A DNA stretch of 64,000 nucleotides. It comes from Streptomyces cylindrosporus. GTDB lineage: Bacteria > Actinomycetota > Actinomycetes > Streptomycetales > Streptomycetaceae. The stretch is from positions 248,001-312,000 of the forward strand of contig NZ_JALDAY010000007.1 of the NCBI RefSeq assembly GCF_022698165.1. Reading direction: 5' to 3'. The notes beneath the pieces were generated by a model that worked only from the letters and a program-made list of their open reading frames with translations, was not told the DNA's origin and did not search any database. This document shows positions 8,840 through 16,582 of the stretch, piece by piece; within the stretch, counting starts at the first letter, position 1; each line of letters opens with the position of its first letter. A program made the position numbers and the translations under genes.

Positions 8840-9847
8840 ATGCGAATCAGCGTGGTGGATGTGGGGTCGAACACGGTCCGGCTCGTGGTGGCGGACGCGG
8901 AGGGCGGGGTGCCGCTGCCCGTGCACACCGCGAAGTGGCGACTGCGGCTGTCGGAACAGGTCAGGCCCGGCAGCAGCATCCCGGAGGAGGCCGTCGAACG
9001 GCTCGTCGTGGCGGTCGACGAGGCGAGCCGGACCGCCGCCCGGTGGGGTGCGACGCCGCCGCTGGCCTTCGCCACCGCGGTCGTACGGGCCGCCCCCAAC
9101 CGCCAGGAGGTGCTGCGCACCGTCCGCTCGCGGACCGGCGTCCTGCTGTGCACGCTGCCGGGCGAGCTGGAGGCCGAGCTCACCTTCCTCGGGGCGCGGC
9201 GCTGGATGGGCTGGCAGTCGGGCCCGCTGGCTCTGTTCGACATCGGCGGCGGCTCCCTCGAAGTGGCGTTCGGACGGGGCCGGTTGCCCGAGTTCGTGGC
9301 CTCCCTGCCGCTCGGCGCGGGACGTCTGACGCACGAGTTCTTCCCGGATGCGGATCTGCCGCTGCCCCAACAGCTGCGGGCGCTGCGCCGCAAGGTGCGG
9401 CATCAACTGCGGGACGTGGCGGCACGGATCCGCTGGGAGGGGCCGCGCACGGCGGTGGCCACCTCGCGCACCTTCCAGCAGCTGGGACGGCTGTGCGGGG
9501 CGGCGCCCGGACGGCACGGCCCGTTCGTGGAGCGGCGGTTGCGGCGCTCGGACCTGGGTGCGGCGGTGGAACGACTGGCCGGCCTGCCCGTCGCCGAACG
9601 CGCCGAGCTGCCCGGCATCTCCGCCCCGCGTGCCGCGCAGAGCCTGGCCGGCGCGATCGTCGGGCACACCGCGATGAAGCTGACCGGCCTCAAGGCGGTC
9701 CACATCTGCCCGTGGGCGATCCGCGAGGGAGTCCTGCTGCGCCACATCGAGGACGGAGCCTCCTGGTGGACGGAGATCAACCACCTCGACGACTCCTTCG
9801 CCGCCAAGGATCCGGTCCCTCTGCGCATCGCATCTGCGACCACCTGA
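8840..9847 (+). CDS. Ppx/GppA-family phosphatase-like protein
   Basis: A 335-residue member of the actin-like ATPase superfamily (exopolyphosphatase/guanosine pentaphosphatase). It has the phosphate-1 loop VVDVGSNTVRLVVADAEGG at the N-terminus and the phosphate-2 loop LALFDIGGGSLEVAFG in the middle. At about 335 residues it is the short actinobacterial form without the C-terminal HD domain of E. coli Ppx. ATG 8840 places the VDVGSN motif at residue 6, as is normal; ATG 8822 and TTG 8807 are in-frame alternatives. It may turn over polyphosphate or (p)ppGpp, and substrate preference cannot be read from sequence. Confidence 0.88.
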   Translation: MRISVVDVGSNTVRLVVADAEGGVPLPVHTAKWRLRLSEQVRPGSSIPEEAVERLVVAVDEASRTAARWGATPPLAFATAVVRAAPNRQEVLRTVRSRTGVLLCTLPGELEAELTFLGARRWMGWQSGPLALFDIGGGSLEVAFGRGRLPEFVASLPLGAGRLTHEFFPDADLPLPQQLRALRRKVRHQLRDVAARIRWEGPRTAVATSRTFQQLGRLCGAAPGRHGPFVERRLRRSDLGAAVERLAGLPVAERAELPGISAPRAAQSLAGAIVGHTAMKLTGLKAVHICPWAIREGVLLRHIEDGASWWTEINHLDDSFAAKDPVPLRIASATT

Positions 9848-9984
9848 GCGGAAAGTCAAGCGGATCCAACTCAATTCACCAGGTCGAGTGAACCAGATCT
9901 TGCGCACGGCTCGTCAGGGATGTTCGCCATCGCACCGGGGTAACTACCGGGATCGAATGCGCCCCTTGTCGAGGTGGAGCGGAC

Positions 9985-10362
9985 ATGACGCCCGACGCGG
10001 ACGACCGCGCCTCCGAAGCCCCCGCGGCGAACGCCCACGCCCGGACCCGGACCGACGGCCGGTTCACCGTGGTCGAGGTCTCGGGTGAGATCGACCTGGC
10101 GACCGCGGAGTTCCTGACCGAGCATCTGGACGCCGCGACCGCTCGGCCGCGGCCGGACGTGCTGGTCGACCTGCGGCACGTGGAGTTCTTCGACTGCTCG
10201 GGCCTGCGGGTGCTGTGCCGGGCCGAGAACCGGGCCAGGGAGCGCGACGGCCGGCTGCGGCTCGTCTCCGACCGGCCGGGCATCCGCCGGCTGCTCGCCG
10301 GCGCGGGACTGCTGGGACGGTTTCCGCCCCTCCCCGACGTCCCCGGGGAGGGGCGGGACTGA
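9985..10362 (+). CDS. STAS-domain anti-anti-sigma factor
   Basis: A 125-residue STAS-domain protein. The fold runs from FTVVEVSGEIDLATAEFL to VDLRHVEFFDCSGLRVLCRAENRARERDGRLRLV. Ser72 in FDCSGLRVL is the expected phosphoserine position recognised by an RsbW-type anti-sigma kinase. Unphosphorylated, such proteins bind the kinase and free a sigma factor. No partner kinase gene is adjacent; the nearest kinase-like domain is in the SpoIIE-type protein at 30284. The last codons encode a perfect 12-bp hairpin, so transcription probably stops at the very end of the gene. Confidence 0.9.
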   Translation: MTPDADDRASEAPAANAHARTRTDGRFTVVEVSGEIDLATAEFLTEHLDAATARPRPDVLVDLRHVEFFDCSGLRVLCRAENRARERDGRLRLVSDRPGIRRLLAGAGLLGRFPPLPDVPGEGRD

Positions 10363-10402
10363 TCCCAGAGGCCGGCGGGCGGCCCCACTCCGCCCGCCGG
10401 CC
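10324..10402. terminator. Tandem hairpins between convergent STAS and SSI genes
   Basis: Two perfect hairpins stand back to back. Bases 10324-10356 have a 12-bp stem (CCGCCCCTCCCC / GGGGAGGGGCGG) lying inside the last STAS codons. Bases 10370-10402 have a 13-bp stem (GGCCGGCGGGCGG / CCGCCCGCCGGCC) with a 7-base loop. The second can serve the plus-strand STAS gene and the minus-strand SSI gene. Confidence 0.85.
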
Positions 10403-10498
10403 CCCGGTGCGAGATCGCCGGTGTCCCCGCGACAGGGCCTCGCACTCCCCATCCGCGGGCCGCCGAGTGTGCACGGGGGACCGTGCGATCCCGGTCCC

Positions 10499-10930
10499 TC
10501 AGAACGTGAAGACGCTGGTCCCGTAGGTGTTCTTCACGCACTCGTTGGCGAAGGTGCGCTCGAAGGAGACGCGCTTGCCCTGCCAGACCCCGTCGACGGT
10601 GACGACGACCGGGTCGTACTCCTTGGTGCACAGCACGTCGGGTCTGGTCGCCAGGGCGTCGAGGCCGCCGGCGGCGCGCAGTTCGGCGCAGGCGAGGGCG
10701 GCGGCCGGGTGGGTGCCGGAGGGCGTCGGAGCGCAGTTCAGGGTGACGGCGCGCTGCGGCGTGGTGGCGGCGGCGCTCTCGCCGTGGCCGGTGGTGAGCA
10801 CCAGGGCCGAGGGGGCGTAGAGCGAGGCCGGCGCGGCGGCCGGGGCGGCGAGGGCGGTTCCTGTGAGCGGTGCGCAGACGGCGGTGGCCGTGAGGGTCAG
10901 GGTCGCTGCCCAGCGTGCGGTGTTCCGCAT
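10499..10930 (-). CDS. Subtilisin inhibitor-like (SSI family) secreted protease inhibitor, P1 lysine
   Basis: Secreted inhibitor of 143 residues. A signal peptide (MRNTARWAATLTLTATAVCA onward) precedes the mature SSI fold. Four conserved cysteines (66, 81, 101, 131) can form the two family disulfides. The reactive-site loop reads LCTKEYDPVVVTVDGVWQGKRV, aligning Lys103 with P1 and Glu104 with P1'. Classic SSI has Met at P1; Lys predicts inhibition of trypsin-like proteases. ATG at 10928-10930 has GGAAGG nine bases upstream, and ATG 10939 is poorly spaced. Such inhibitors typically restrain secreted proteases during development. It converges on the STAS gene across a double hairpin. Confidence 0.95.
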   Translation of the reverse strand: MRNTARWAATLTLTATAVCAPLTGTALAAPAAAPASLYAPSALVLTTGHGESAAATTPQRAVTLNCAPTPSGTHPAAALACAELRAAGGLDALATRPDVLCTKEYDPVVVTVDGVWQGKRVSFERTFANECVKNTYGTSVFTF

Positions 10931-11253
10931 TGTGTGCATCCTTCCGCTGGATTCGAGGGTGTGCCGGACCGTTCGGGTTGGTGCCGGACCGGCGAGCGCG
11001 AGTCTGCCGAGTCCGCGCCGGAAACACACCTCGACCCCACGCGTTTCAGTAACATTGCGTATTGAATCAGTGGCTCGAAGTTACGGAATCCGACCGGTCG
11101 AACCCCGGAACTGAGCGGTTCTTGATCGCCCGAAGCAGCCAAGTGGCCGGTTCCCACCGCTTCGTTAATAGGCCTGAAACATTCCGGTTGAGCTCTCGGC
11201 GGACTCCGCCGCACCCCCTTGTGTTCATGGATCGGTCGAGTAATCGTCATTAC
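10931..11253. other. 323-bp divergent intergenic region (SSI / unknown protein)
   Basis: It lies between the starts of the minus-strand SSI gene and the plus-strand unknown at 11254, and should hold both promoters. It is AT-richer than its surroundings, for example around 11040-11075 and 11165-11180. No convincing paired -35/-10 hexamers, palindrome or extra gene was seen. Confidence 0.5.
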
Positions 11254-11805
11254 ATGATTACGACAGAGCAGCAGGAGAAACTGCGCGGCTGGTTCACCGG
11301 CCGTCTGCCCGACGACCTCTTCGAGGAGTTGGCCGAGCTCACGGTCGACCGCGAGGAGATCACGGTGATCGGCCGCATCCCGGAGCCCCGGCTCGCCGAG
11401 GACGCCTCGGCCGCCGAGCGGGGGGCCGCGCTCAAGGCGCGGATCGAGGAGTTCCGGGAGCGCACCCGGGAGGCACGGATCGAGGTGGCCCGGGAGGCCG
11501 AGCACCGGTTCCGGCGCAAGGTGTCCTGGGGTGTGGAGTGCGGCGGGGAGCGCGCGATGTTCACGCACATCGCCGCGCCGGTCATGACCCGGTTGCGCCA
11601 GCCCGAGCGGCAGGTCCTCGACACCCTGATCGCGGGCGGGGTCGCCCGCAGCCGCAGCGACGCACTCGCCTGGTGCGTACGCCTGGTCCAGCGCCACACC
11701 GACGACTGGCTGACCGAGCTGCGGGAGTCCCTCGAACAGGTCCAGCGAGTACGGGCGCAGGGGCCGGACGCCGAACCGGAGGACGCCGCACCGGACGACG
11801 AGTGA
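11254..11805 (+). CDS. Conserved hypothetical protein, helix-rich
   Basis: A 183-residue protein with no signal peptide or membrane segment. The family is not recognised. The N-terminal half (EQQEKLRGWFTGRLPDDLFEELAELTVDREEITVIGRI) is followed by a charged helix (residues about 55-95, rich in Arg/Glu). The C-terminal half reads TRLRQPERQVLDTLIAGGVARSRSDALAWCVRLVQRHTDDWL, which resembles a ribbon-helix-helix-type arrangement. Together with the charged helix it could be a small DNA-binding or toxin-antitoxin-associated protein; that is inference only. ATG 11254 was chosen; ATG 11227 and 11062 are in frame but lack a ribosome-binding site, as does 11254, so a leaderless transcript is possible. 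Confidence 0.7.
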   Translation: MITTEQQEKLRGWFTGRLPDDLFEELAELTVDREEITVIGRIPEPRLAEDASAAERGAALKARIEEFRERTREARIEVAREAEHRFRRKVSWGVECGGERAMFTHIAAPVMTRLRQPERQVLDTLIAGGVARSRSDALAWCVRLVQRHTDDWLTELRESLEQVQRVRAQGPDAEPEDAAPDDE

Positions 11806-11998
11806 TGGAGGAATCGCACACCTCGGGCCCGAAAGATGGATGAACCGTCCTCTGGTGCGGCTCTTGCCCTCGCCCGTACGGTCGGCAGACCCCCATGAGG
11901 ACGGCCACCCTGCCCGCCGCACACCCCGCGAAGGCGACCGGCCGGCCACTCCGCCGCGCCACCAAGCGCTCCACCGCCCCGCCCCCGCTGGAGCCCCC

Positions 11999-13594
11999 AT
12001 GACCTCGCAGTCCCCCGACTCCCCCGTCACGCCGCCACCGTCCCTCACCGAGGTCGAGGCGCACGGCGTCGAGCGCATCCCCGACGCGGACCGCACCGCG
12101 ACCCCGCTCGACCTGTTCCGGCTCGCGTTCGGCGGCGCCAACACGTTCTCCACGTGTGTCCTCGGCGCCTTCCCGATCCTGTTCGGCCTCTCCTTCTGGC
12201 AGGGCCTGGCGGCCACGCTCCTCGGCGTGGTCGCGGGTGCGGTGATCCTGTGCCCGATGGCGGTGTTCGGCCCGGTCAACGGCACCAACAACGCCGTGTC
12301 CTCCTCCGCGCACCTGGGCGTGCACGGGCGCGTGGTCGGCTCGTTCCTGTCCCTCCTCACCGCCATCGCGTTCTTCTCGATCTCGGTGTGGAGCTCCGGT
12401 GACGCCCTGGTGGGCGGCGCGCACCGGCTGTTCGGCCTGGAGCGCAGCAATCTGTCGTACGTCGTCGCGTACGCGCTGTTCGCCGGTCTGGTGCTCGCGG
12501 TGTGCGTGTACGGCTTCCGGTTCATGCTGTTCGTCAACAAGGTCGCGGTGGCCTCGGCGACGGTGCTCTTCCTGCTCGGCGCGATCGCCTTCGCCGGGGA
12601 CTTCGACCCGTCGTACGCCGGTGTCTTCACCGACTCGGCGGACGCGGCGACCAAGTCGCTGTTCTGGCCGTCGTTCATCGGCGCGGCGCTCATCGTGCTG
12701 TCCAACCCGGTGTCGTTCGGCGCGTTCCTCGGCGACTGGTCGCGCTACATCCCGGCGAGCACCCCGCGCCGCCGGGTGGTCGGTGCCGCGTTCCTGTCCC
12801 AGATCGCCACACTGATCCCGTTCGTCTTCGGCCTGGCCACCGCGAGCATCATCGCCACGCGGGCACCGAAGTACGTCGACCCGGCGGCGCCCGACTTCGT
12901 GGGCGGGCTGCTGGCGATCTCCCCGGCCTGGTACTTCCTGCCGGTGTGCCTGCTCGCCCTGATCGGCGGCATGTCGACGGGCACGACCGCGCTGTACGGC
13001 ACCGGGCTCGACTTCTCGTCCGTCTTCCCCCGGCTGTCGCGGGTGCAGGCGACGGTGCTGGTCGGCGTCCTGTCGATCGCGTTCATCTTCATCGGCCGCT
13101 TCGGGCTCGACCTCGTGCAGTCCATCTCCACCTTCGCCACGATGATCATCACCTGCACCACGCCGTGGATGGTCGTGATGATGCTGGGCTTCTTCACCCG
13201 GCGCGGCTGGTACGACCCGGACGCCCTGCAGGTCTTCAACCGCCGCCAGCGCGGCGGCCGTTACTGGTTCGCGCACGGCTGGAACTGGCGGGGCATGACC
13301 GCCTGGTGGGTCTCCGCGCTCGTCGGCGTGCTCTTCACGAACATCCCGGGCCAGTTCGTCGGCCCGCTGGGCGACCTGGCGAACGGCGTCGACATCAGCC
13401 TGCCGCTGTCGCTGGTGATGGCCGCGGTCCTGTACCTCTCGATGCTGCGGCTGTTCCCCGAGCCGCGCGCGGCGTACGGGCCCGAGGGCGCGCGGCTGGC
13501 CCGGACCGTGGAGGTCCCGGTGCCGCCGATCACGGGCCCCGGCGCGGAGTCCGAGGGCGTCTCGGCCACGGCGTCCGCGGCCCAGGGCAGCTGA
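11999..13594 (+). CDS. Purine-cytosine permease family (NCS1) transporter
   Basis: A 531-residue membrane transporter of the nucleobase-cation-symport-1 type with about 12 helices. The N-terminal signature includes TPLDLFRLAFGGANTFSTCVLGAFPILFGLSFWQGL and the substrate-pocket stretch NGTNNAVSSSAHLGVHGRVVGS. A later NPVSFGAFLGDWSRYIP loop is typical of cytosine/allantoin/purine permeases. It should import a nucleobase or related heterocycle with a cation. ATG 11999 has GGAG at 11990-11993 (5-base spacing). It stands alone before the hydrolase gene, 40 bases away. Confidence 0.9.
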   Translation: MTSQSPDSPVTPPPSLTEVEAHGVERIPDADRTATPLDLFRLAFGGANTFSTCVLGAFPILFGLSFWQGLAATLLGVVAGAVILCPMAVFGPVNGTNNAVSSSAHLGVHGRVVGSFLSLLTAIAFFSISVWSSGDALVGGAHRLFGLERSNLSYVVAYALFAGLVLAVCVYGFRFMLFVNKVAVASATVLFLLGAIAFAGDFDPSYAGVFTDSADAATKSLFWPSFIGAALIVLSNPVSFGAFLGDWSRYIPASTPRRRVVGAAFLSQIATLIPFVFGLATASIIATRAPKYVDPAAPDFVGGLLAISPAWYFLPVCLLALIGGMSTGTTALYGTGLDFSSVFPRLSRVQATVLVGVLSIAFIFIGRFGLDLVQSISTFATMIITCTTPWMVVMMLGFFTRRGWYDPDALQVFNRRQRGGRYWFAHGWNWRGMTAWWVSALVGVLFTNIPGQFVGPLGDLANGVDISLPLSLVMAAVLYLSMLRLFPEPRAAYGPEGARLARTVEVPVPPITGPGAESEGVSATASAAQGS

Positions 13595-13634
13595 TCGCGG
13601 GGCGTTGTCAGTGGCCCCCGCTACCTTGGGCGGC

Positions 13635-14327
13635 ATGACGAACTTCGTGCTGGTGGCAGGGGCCTGGCTCGGCGGTTGGGCCTGGGACGAGACGGCGGGG
13701 GCACTGCGGGAGGCGGGGCACGCGGCGCATCCGCTCACGCTCTCCGGGCTCGCCGAGAGACGGGGCGAGCCCGCCGGGCAGCAGACCCATGTCCAGGACA
13801 TCGTCGACGAGGTCGAGCGGCTGGACCTGCGGGACGTCGTCCTCGTCGGCCACAGCTACTCGGGGGTGCCGGTCGGGCAGGCGGCCGGGCGGATCGGGGA
13901 GCGCTTGGCGCGGGTCGTGTTCGTGGACGCCATGGTCCCGGTCGACGGCGAGTCGGCCCTCTCGGGCTGGCCCAGTGACGAGGTGCGGGAGGCGATCGCC
14001 GAGAGTGGCTTCTGGCCGCCGCTCACCGCGCCCGAATTCGCGGGGCAGGGCCTGACGGACGAGCAGATCGCACGGATCGTCGACGGCTCGACCCCGCACC
14101 CCGGAGCCACGGCGACCGAACCGGCCGTACTGACAAGCCCGTTGAGCGAGCTCCCCGGCACGTACGTCAAGTGCCTCCTGGACGGCGACGAGCCCTGGGG
14201 TGCCGCCGCCGAGCTGCTCAAGAGCGACAGGTGGGAGCTGGTGAACCTGGACACCGGGCACTGGCCGATGTTCTCGCGGCCGGCCGAACTCGCCCGGATC
14301 CTCCACGAGTCCGTCTCCGGCCCCTGA
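13635..14327 (+). CDS. Alpha/beta hydrolase
   Basis: A 230-residue alpha/beta-hydrolase. The oxyanion region FVLVAGAWLGGWAWDE is close to the N-terminus. The nucleophile elbow VLVGHSYSGVPVG has Ser74, Asp in the FVDAMVPVDGES strand is a candidate acid, and the catalytic His is in NLDTGHWPMFSRP near residue 216. It resembles the esterase/C-C hydrolase group related to salicylate esterases. It has no signal peptide, so it is cytoplasmic. The substrate is not deducible. Two same-strand redox genes follow about 100 bases downstream and may form part of one catabolic unit. Confidence 0.88.
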   Translation: MTNFVLVAGAWLGGWAWDETAGALREAGHAAHPLTLSGLAERRGEPAGQQTHVQDIVDEVERLDLRDVVLVGHSYSGVPVGQAAGRIGERLARVVFVDAMVPVDGESALSGWPSDEVREAIAESGFWPPLTAPEFAGQGLTDEQIARIVDGSTPHPGATATEPAVLTSPLSELPGTYVKCLLDGDEPWGAAAELLKSDRWELVNLDTGHWPMFSRPAELARILHESVSGP

Positions 14328-14426
14328 CCAGGATCCGCAGGCCCACCCCGGTGGACGGCCCAGCGCCTACTCGTCAGTATCGTCGGGGTGCAGCGCGTTC
14401 TCAGCGACGAGAGGCGGGACCTTCCG

Positions 14427-15596
14427 ATGGCCAAGCACTGGGCGGACTTCCAGTACGAGATCTATCTCAACGGGATGTCGGGCGCGGTGCCCCGGCTGCC
14501 CACCGATCTGACCCGGCTGGAGGAGCTGACCGAGCAGCGGCTCGGTCCGGGTCCCGTCGGCTATGTGGCGGGCAGCGCGGGCAACGGCAGCACCGCGCGG
14601 GCCAACCGGGCCGCCCTCGACCGGCGCCGGATCGTGCCGCGCATGCTGCGGGACGTGCACGAGCGGGACCTGTCGGTCGAGGTGCTGGGCCGCGCCCTGC
14701 CCGCCCCGCTGGCGCTGGCGCCGGTCGGTGTGCTGTCGATCATGCACCCCGGTGCCGAGCCGGCCGCCGCCCGGGCCGCCGCGGCGCAGGGGGTGCCGTA
14801 CATCCTGTCCTCCGCCTCCAGCACGCCGATGGAGCAGGTCGCGGAGGCCATGGGGGACGCCGAGCGCTGGTTCCAGCTGTACTGGCCCAAGGACATCGAG
14901 GTGGCCCGCAGCTTCCTGAACCGGGCGAAGGCGGCCGGGTTCACCGCCCTGTTCGTCACCCTCGACACTCCGCTGCTGTCCTGGCGCCCCCGCGACCTCG
15001 ACCAGGCCTACCTGCCCTTCCTGCACGGCGTGGGCACCGCCAACTACTTCTCCGACCCGGCCTTCCAGGCGGCCCTCGCCAAGCCCGTGGCCGAGGATGC
15101 GAACGCGGCCGTGCTGCACTTCATCGGCATGTTCTCGGACCCCGCCAAGACCTGGCCGGACCTCGAGTTCCTGCGGGAGAACTGGGACGGCCCGATCGTC
15201 CTCAAGGGCGTCCTGCACCCGGACGACGCCCGGCTGGCCGCCGACGCCGGCATGGACGGTGTGGTCGTCTCCAACCACGGCGGGCGCCAGGTGGCCGGTT
15301 CCGTCGCGGCCGCCGACGCGCTGCCGCGGGTGGCCGAGGCGGTCGGCGACCGGCTCACCGTCCTCTTCGACAGCGGCGTCCGCACCGGCGACGACGTCTT
15401 CAAGGCCCTCGCGCTCGGCGCCCGGGCGGTGCTGCTCGGACGGCCGTACGTCTACGGGCTCGGCCTCGACGGAGAGGCGGGCGTCGAGCACGTGATCCGC
15501 TGTCTGCTCGCCGAGTTCGACCTCACCCTCGCCCTGTCCGGACACGCCACGCCCACCACGATCGGCTCGGCCGACCTCATCGAGGAATCCGCATGA
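14427..15596 (+). CDS. FMN-dependent alpha-hydroxy-acid oxidase, lactate 2-monooxygenase-like
   Basis: A 389-residue TIM-barrel flavoenzyme of the lactate monooxygenase/glycolate oxidase family. The catalytic-base region VVSNHGGRQVAGSVAAADALP holds the conserved His and Arg. The FMN phosphate-binding region is FDSGVRTGDDVFKALALGARAVLLGRPYVYGL. Length and the N-terminal FQYEIYLNGMSGAVPRLP stretch match the lactate 2-monooxygenase subgroup. It probably oxidises a 2-hydroxy acid. It is translationally coupled (ATGA, 15593-15596) to a D-2-hydroxyacid dehydrogenase, so both may act on related 2-hydroxy or 2-keto acids. ATG 14427 was chosen over upstream GTG 14388. Confidence 0.9.
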   Translation: MAKHWADFQYEIYLNGMSGAVPRLPTDLTRLEELTEQRLGPGPVGYVAGSAGNGSTARANRAALDRRRIVPRMLRDVHERDLSVEVLGRALPAPLALAPVGVLSIMHPGAEPAAARAAAAQGVPYILSSASSTPMEQVAEAMGDAERWFQLYWPKDIEVARSFLNRAKAAGFTALFVTLDTPLLSWRPRDLDQAYLPFLHGVGTANYFSDPAFQAALAKPVAEDANAAVLHFIGMFSDPAKTWPDLEFLRENWDGPIVLKGVLHPDDARLAADAGMDGVVVSNHGGRQVAGSVAAADALPRVAEAVGDRLTVLFDSGVRTGDDVFKALALGARAVLLGRPYVYGLGLDGEAGVEHVIRCLLAEFDLTLALSGHATPTTIGSADLIEESA

Positions 15597-16573
15597 CCAC
15601 CGCCCCGAAGAACGTCCTCGCCGTGATCGCCCCGCACGTCGGCGGCCGCACCGCGGGCGCCGGACTCGCCACGCTGTTCCCGGGCGAGGCGAACGTCACG
15701 GTGGTGGAGGCGACCGACGAGCAGCCGTCGGCCCTGCGCGAGGCGCACGTCGTCATCACCGCACTCGCCCCGGTGACCGCCGAACACCTCGCCGCCGCAC
15801 CGGACCTGCGGCTCGTTCAGTGCGCGAGCCACGGCTTCGACTACGTCGACCTCGACGCGGCGCGCGCCCGCGGAGTGCGGGTGGCCAACATCGGCTCCAG
15901 CGGCGCCGAGTCGCAGAACGTGGCCGAGCAGACCTTCGCGCTGATGCTCGCCCTGGCCAAGCAGCTGATCCCCGCGCACACCGCGCTGGTGGAGGCCGAC
16001 TGGGCGCTCCCCCGCCTCCAGCGCTCCCTGACCGAGCTGTCCGGCAAGACCCTCGGCATCGTCGGTCTGGGCAACATCGGGCAGGAAGTCGCCCGCCGCG
16101 CGGTCGCGTTCGACATGAGCATCGTCTACGCGGGCCGCCGACGGCTGCCGCAGGAGACGGAGGCCCGCCTCGGCGGCGCCCGCCACGTCCCCCTCGACGA
16201 ACTCCTGCGCACCGCCGACTACGTCACCCTGCACGCGCCCCTCACCGACGAGACCCGCAATCTCCTCAACGCCGAGCGCCTGGCCCTGCTGAAGCCGACG
16301 GCGTTCGTGATCAACACCGCCCGCGGTGCTCTGGTCGACCAGGACGCCCTCGCCGACGCCCTGGAGAAGGGCGCCCTGGCCGGAGCGGGCGTCGACGTCT
16401 TCGACCCCGAACCCCCCACCCCGGCCCTGCGCCTCCTCAAGGCCCCGGGCGTGGTCCTCTCCCCCCACGTCGGGGGCGTCACCCGCGAGACACTCATCCG
16501 CATCGCCCTGGCCGCCGTACAGAACGTGACGGACTTCCTCACGGGCGGACAGCCGAAAGACGTCGTGGGCTAG
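15593..16573 (+). CDS. D-isomer-specific 2-hydroxyacid dehydrogenase
   Basis: A 326-residue NAD(P)-dependent dehydrogenase. The Rossmann motif is TLGIVGLGNIGQEVARRAVAF. The catalytic Arg lies in FVINTARGALVDQDALADALEKG, with the Glu near FDPEPPTP and the His in VVLSPHVGGVTRETLIR. It interconverts a D-2-hydroxy acid and the 2-keto acid. The N-terminal lobe is somewhat divergent from glycerate dehydrogenases. It overlaps the preceding flavoenzyme gene by 4 bases. Nine bases separate its stop from the convergent ricin-domain gene. Confidence 0.92.
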   Translation: MTTAPKNVLAVIAPHVGGRTAGAGLATLFPGEANVTVVEATDEQPSALREAHVVITALAPVTAEHLAAAPDLRLVQCASHGFDYVDLDAARARGVRVANIGSSGAESQNVAEQTFALMLALAKQLIPAHTALVEADWALPRLQRSLTELSGKTLGIVGLGNIGQEVARRAVAFDMSIVYAGRRRLPQETEARLGGARHVPLDELLRTADYVTLHAPLTDETRNLLNAERLALLKPTAFVINTARGALVDQDALADALEKGALAGAGVDVFDPEPPTPALRLLKAPGVVLSPHVGGVTRETLIRIALAAVQNVTDFLTGGQPKDVVG

Positions 16574-16582
16574 CCCGGATCC

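Noticed and set aside
10421..11065. Plus-strand open frame over the SSI gene
   Set aside because: Antisense to a clear SSI gene; Gly/Arg-rich with no recognisable domain.
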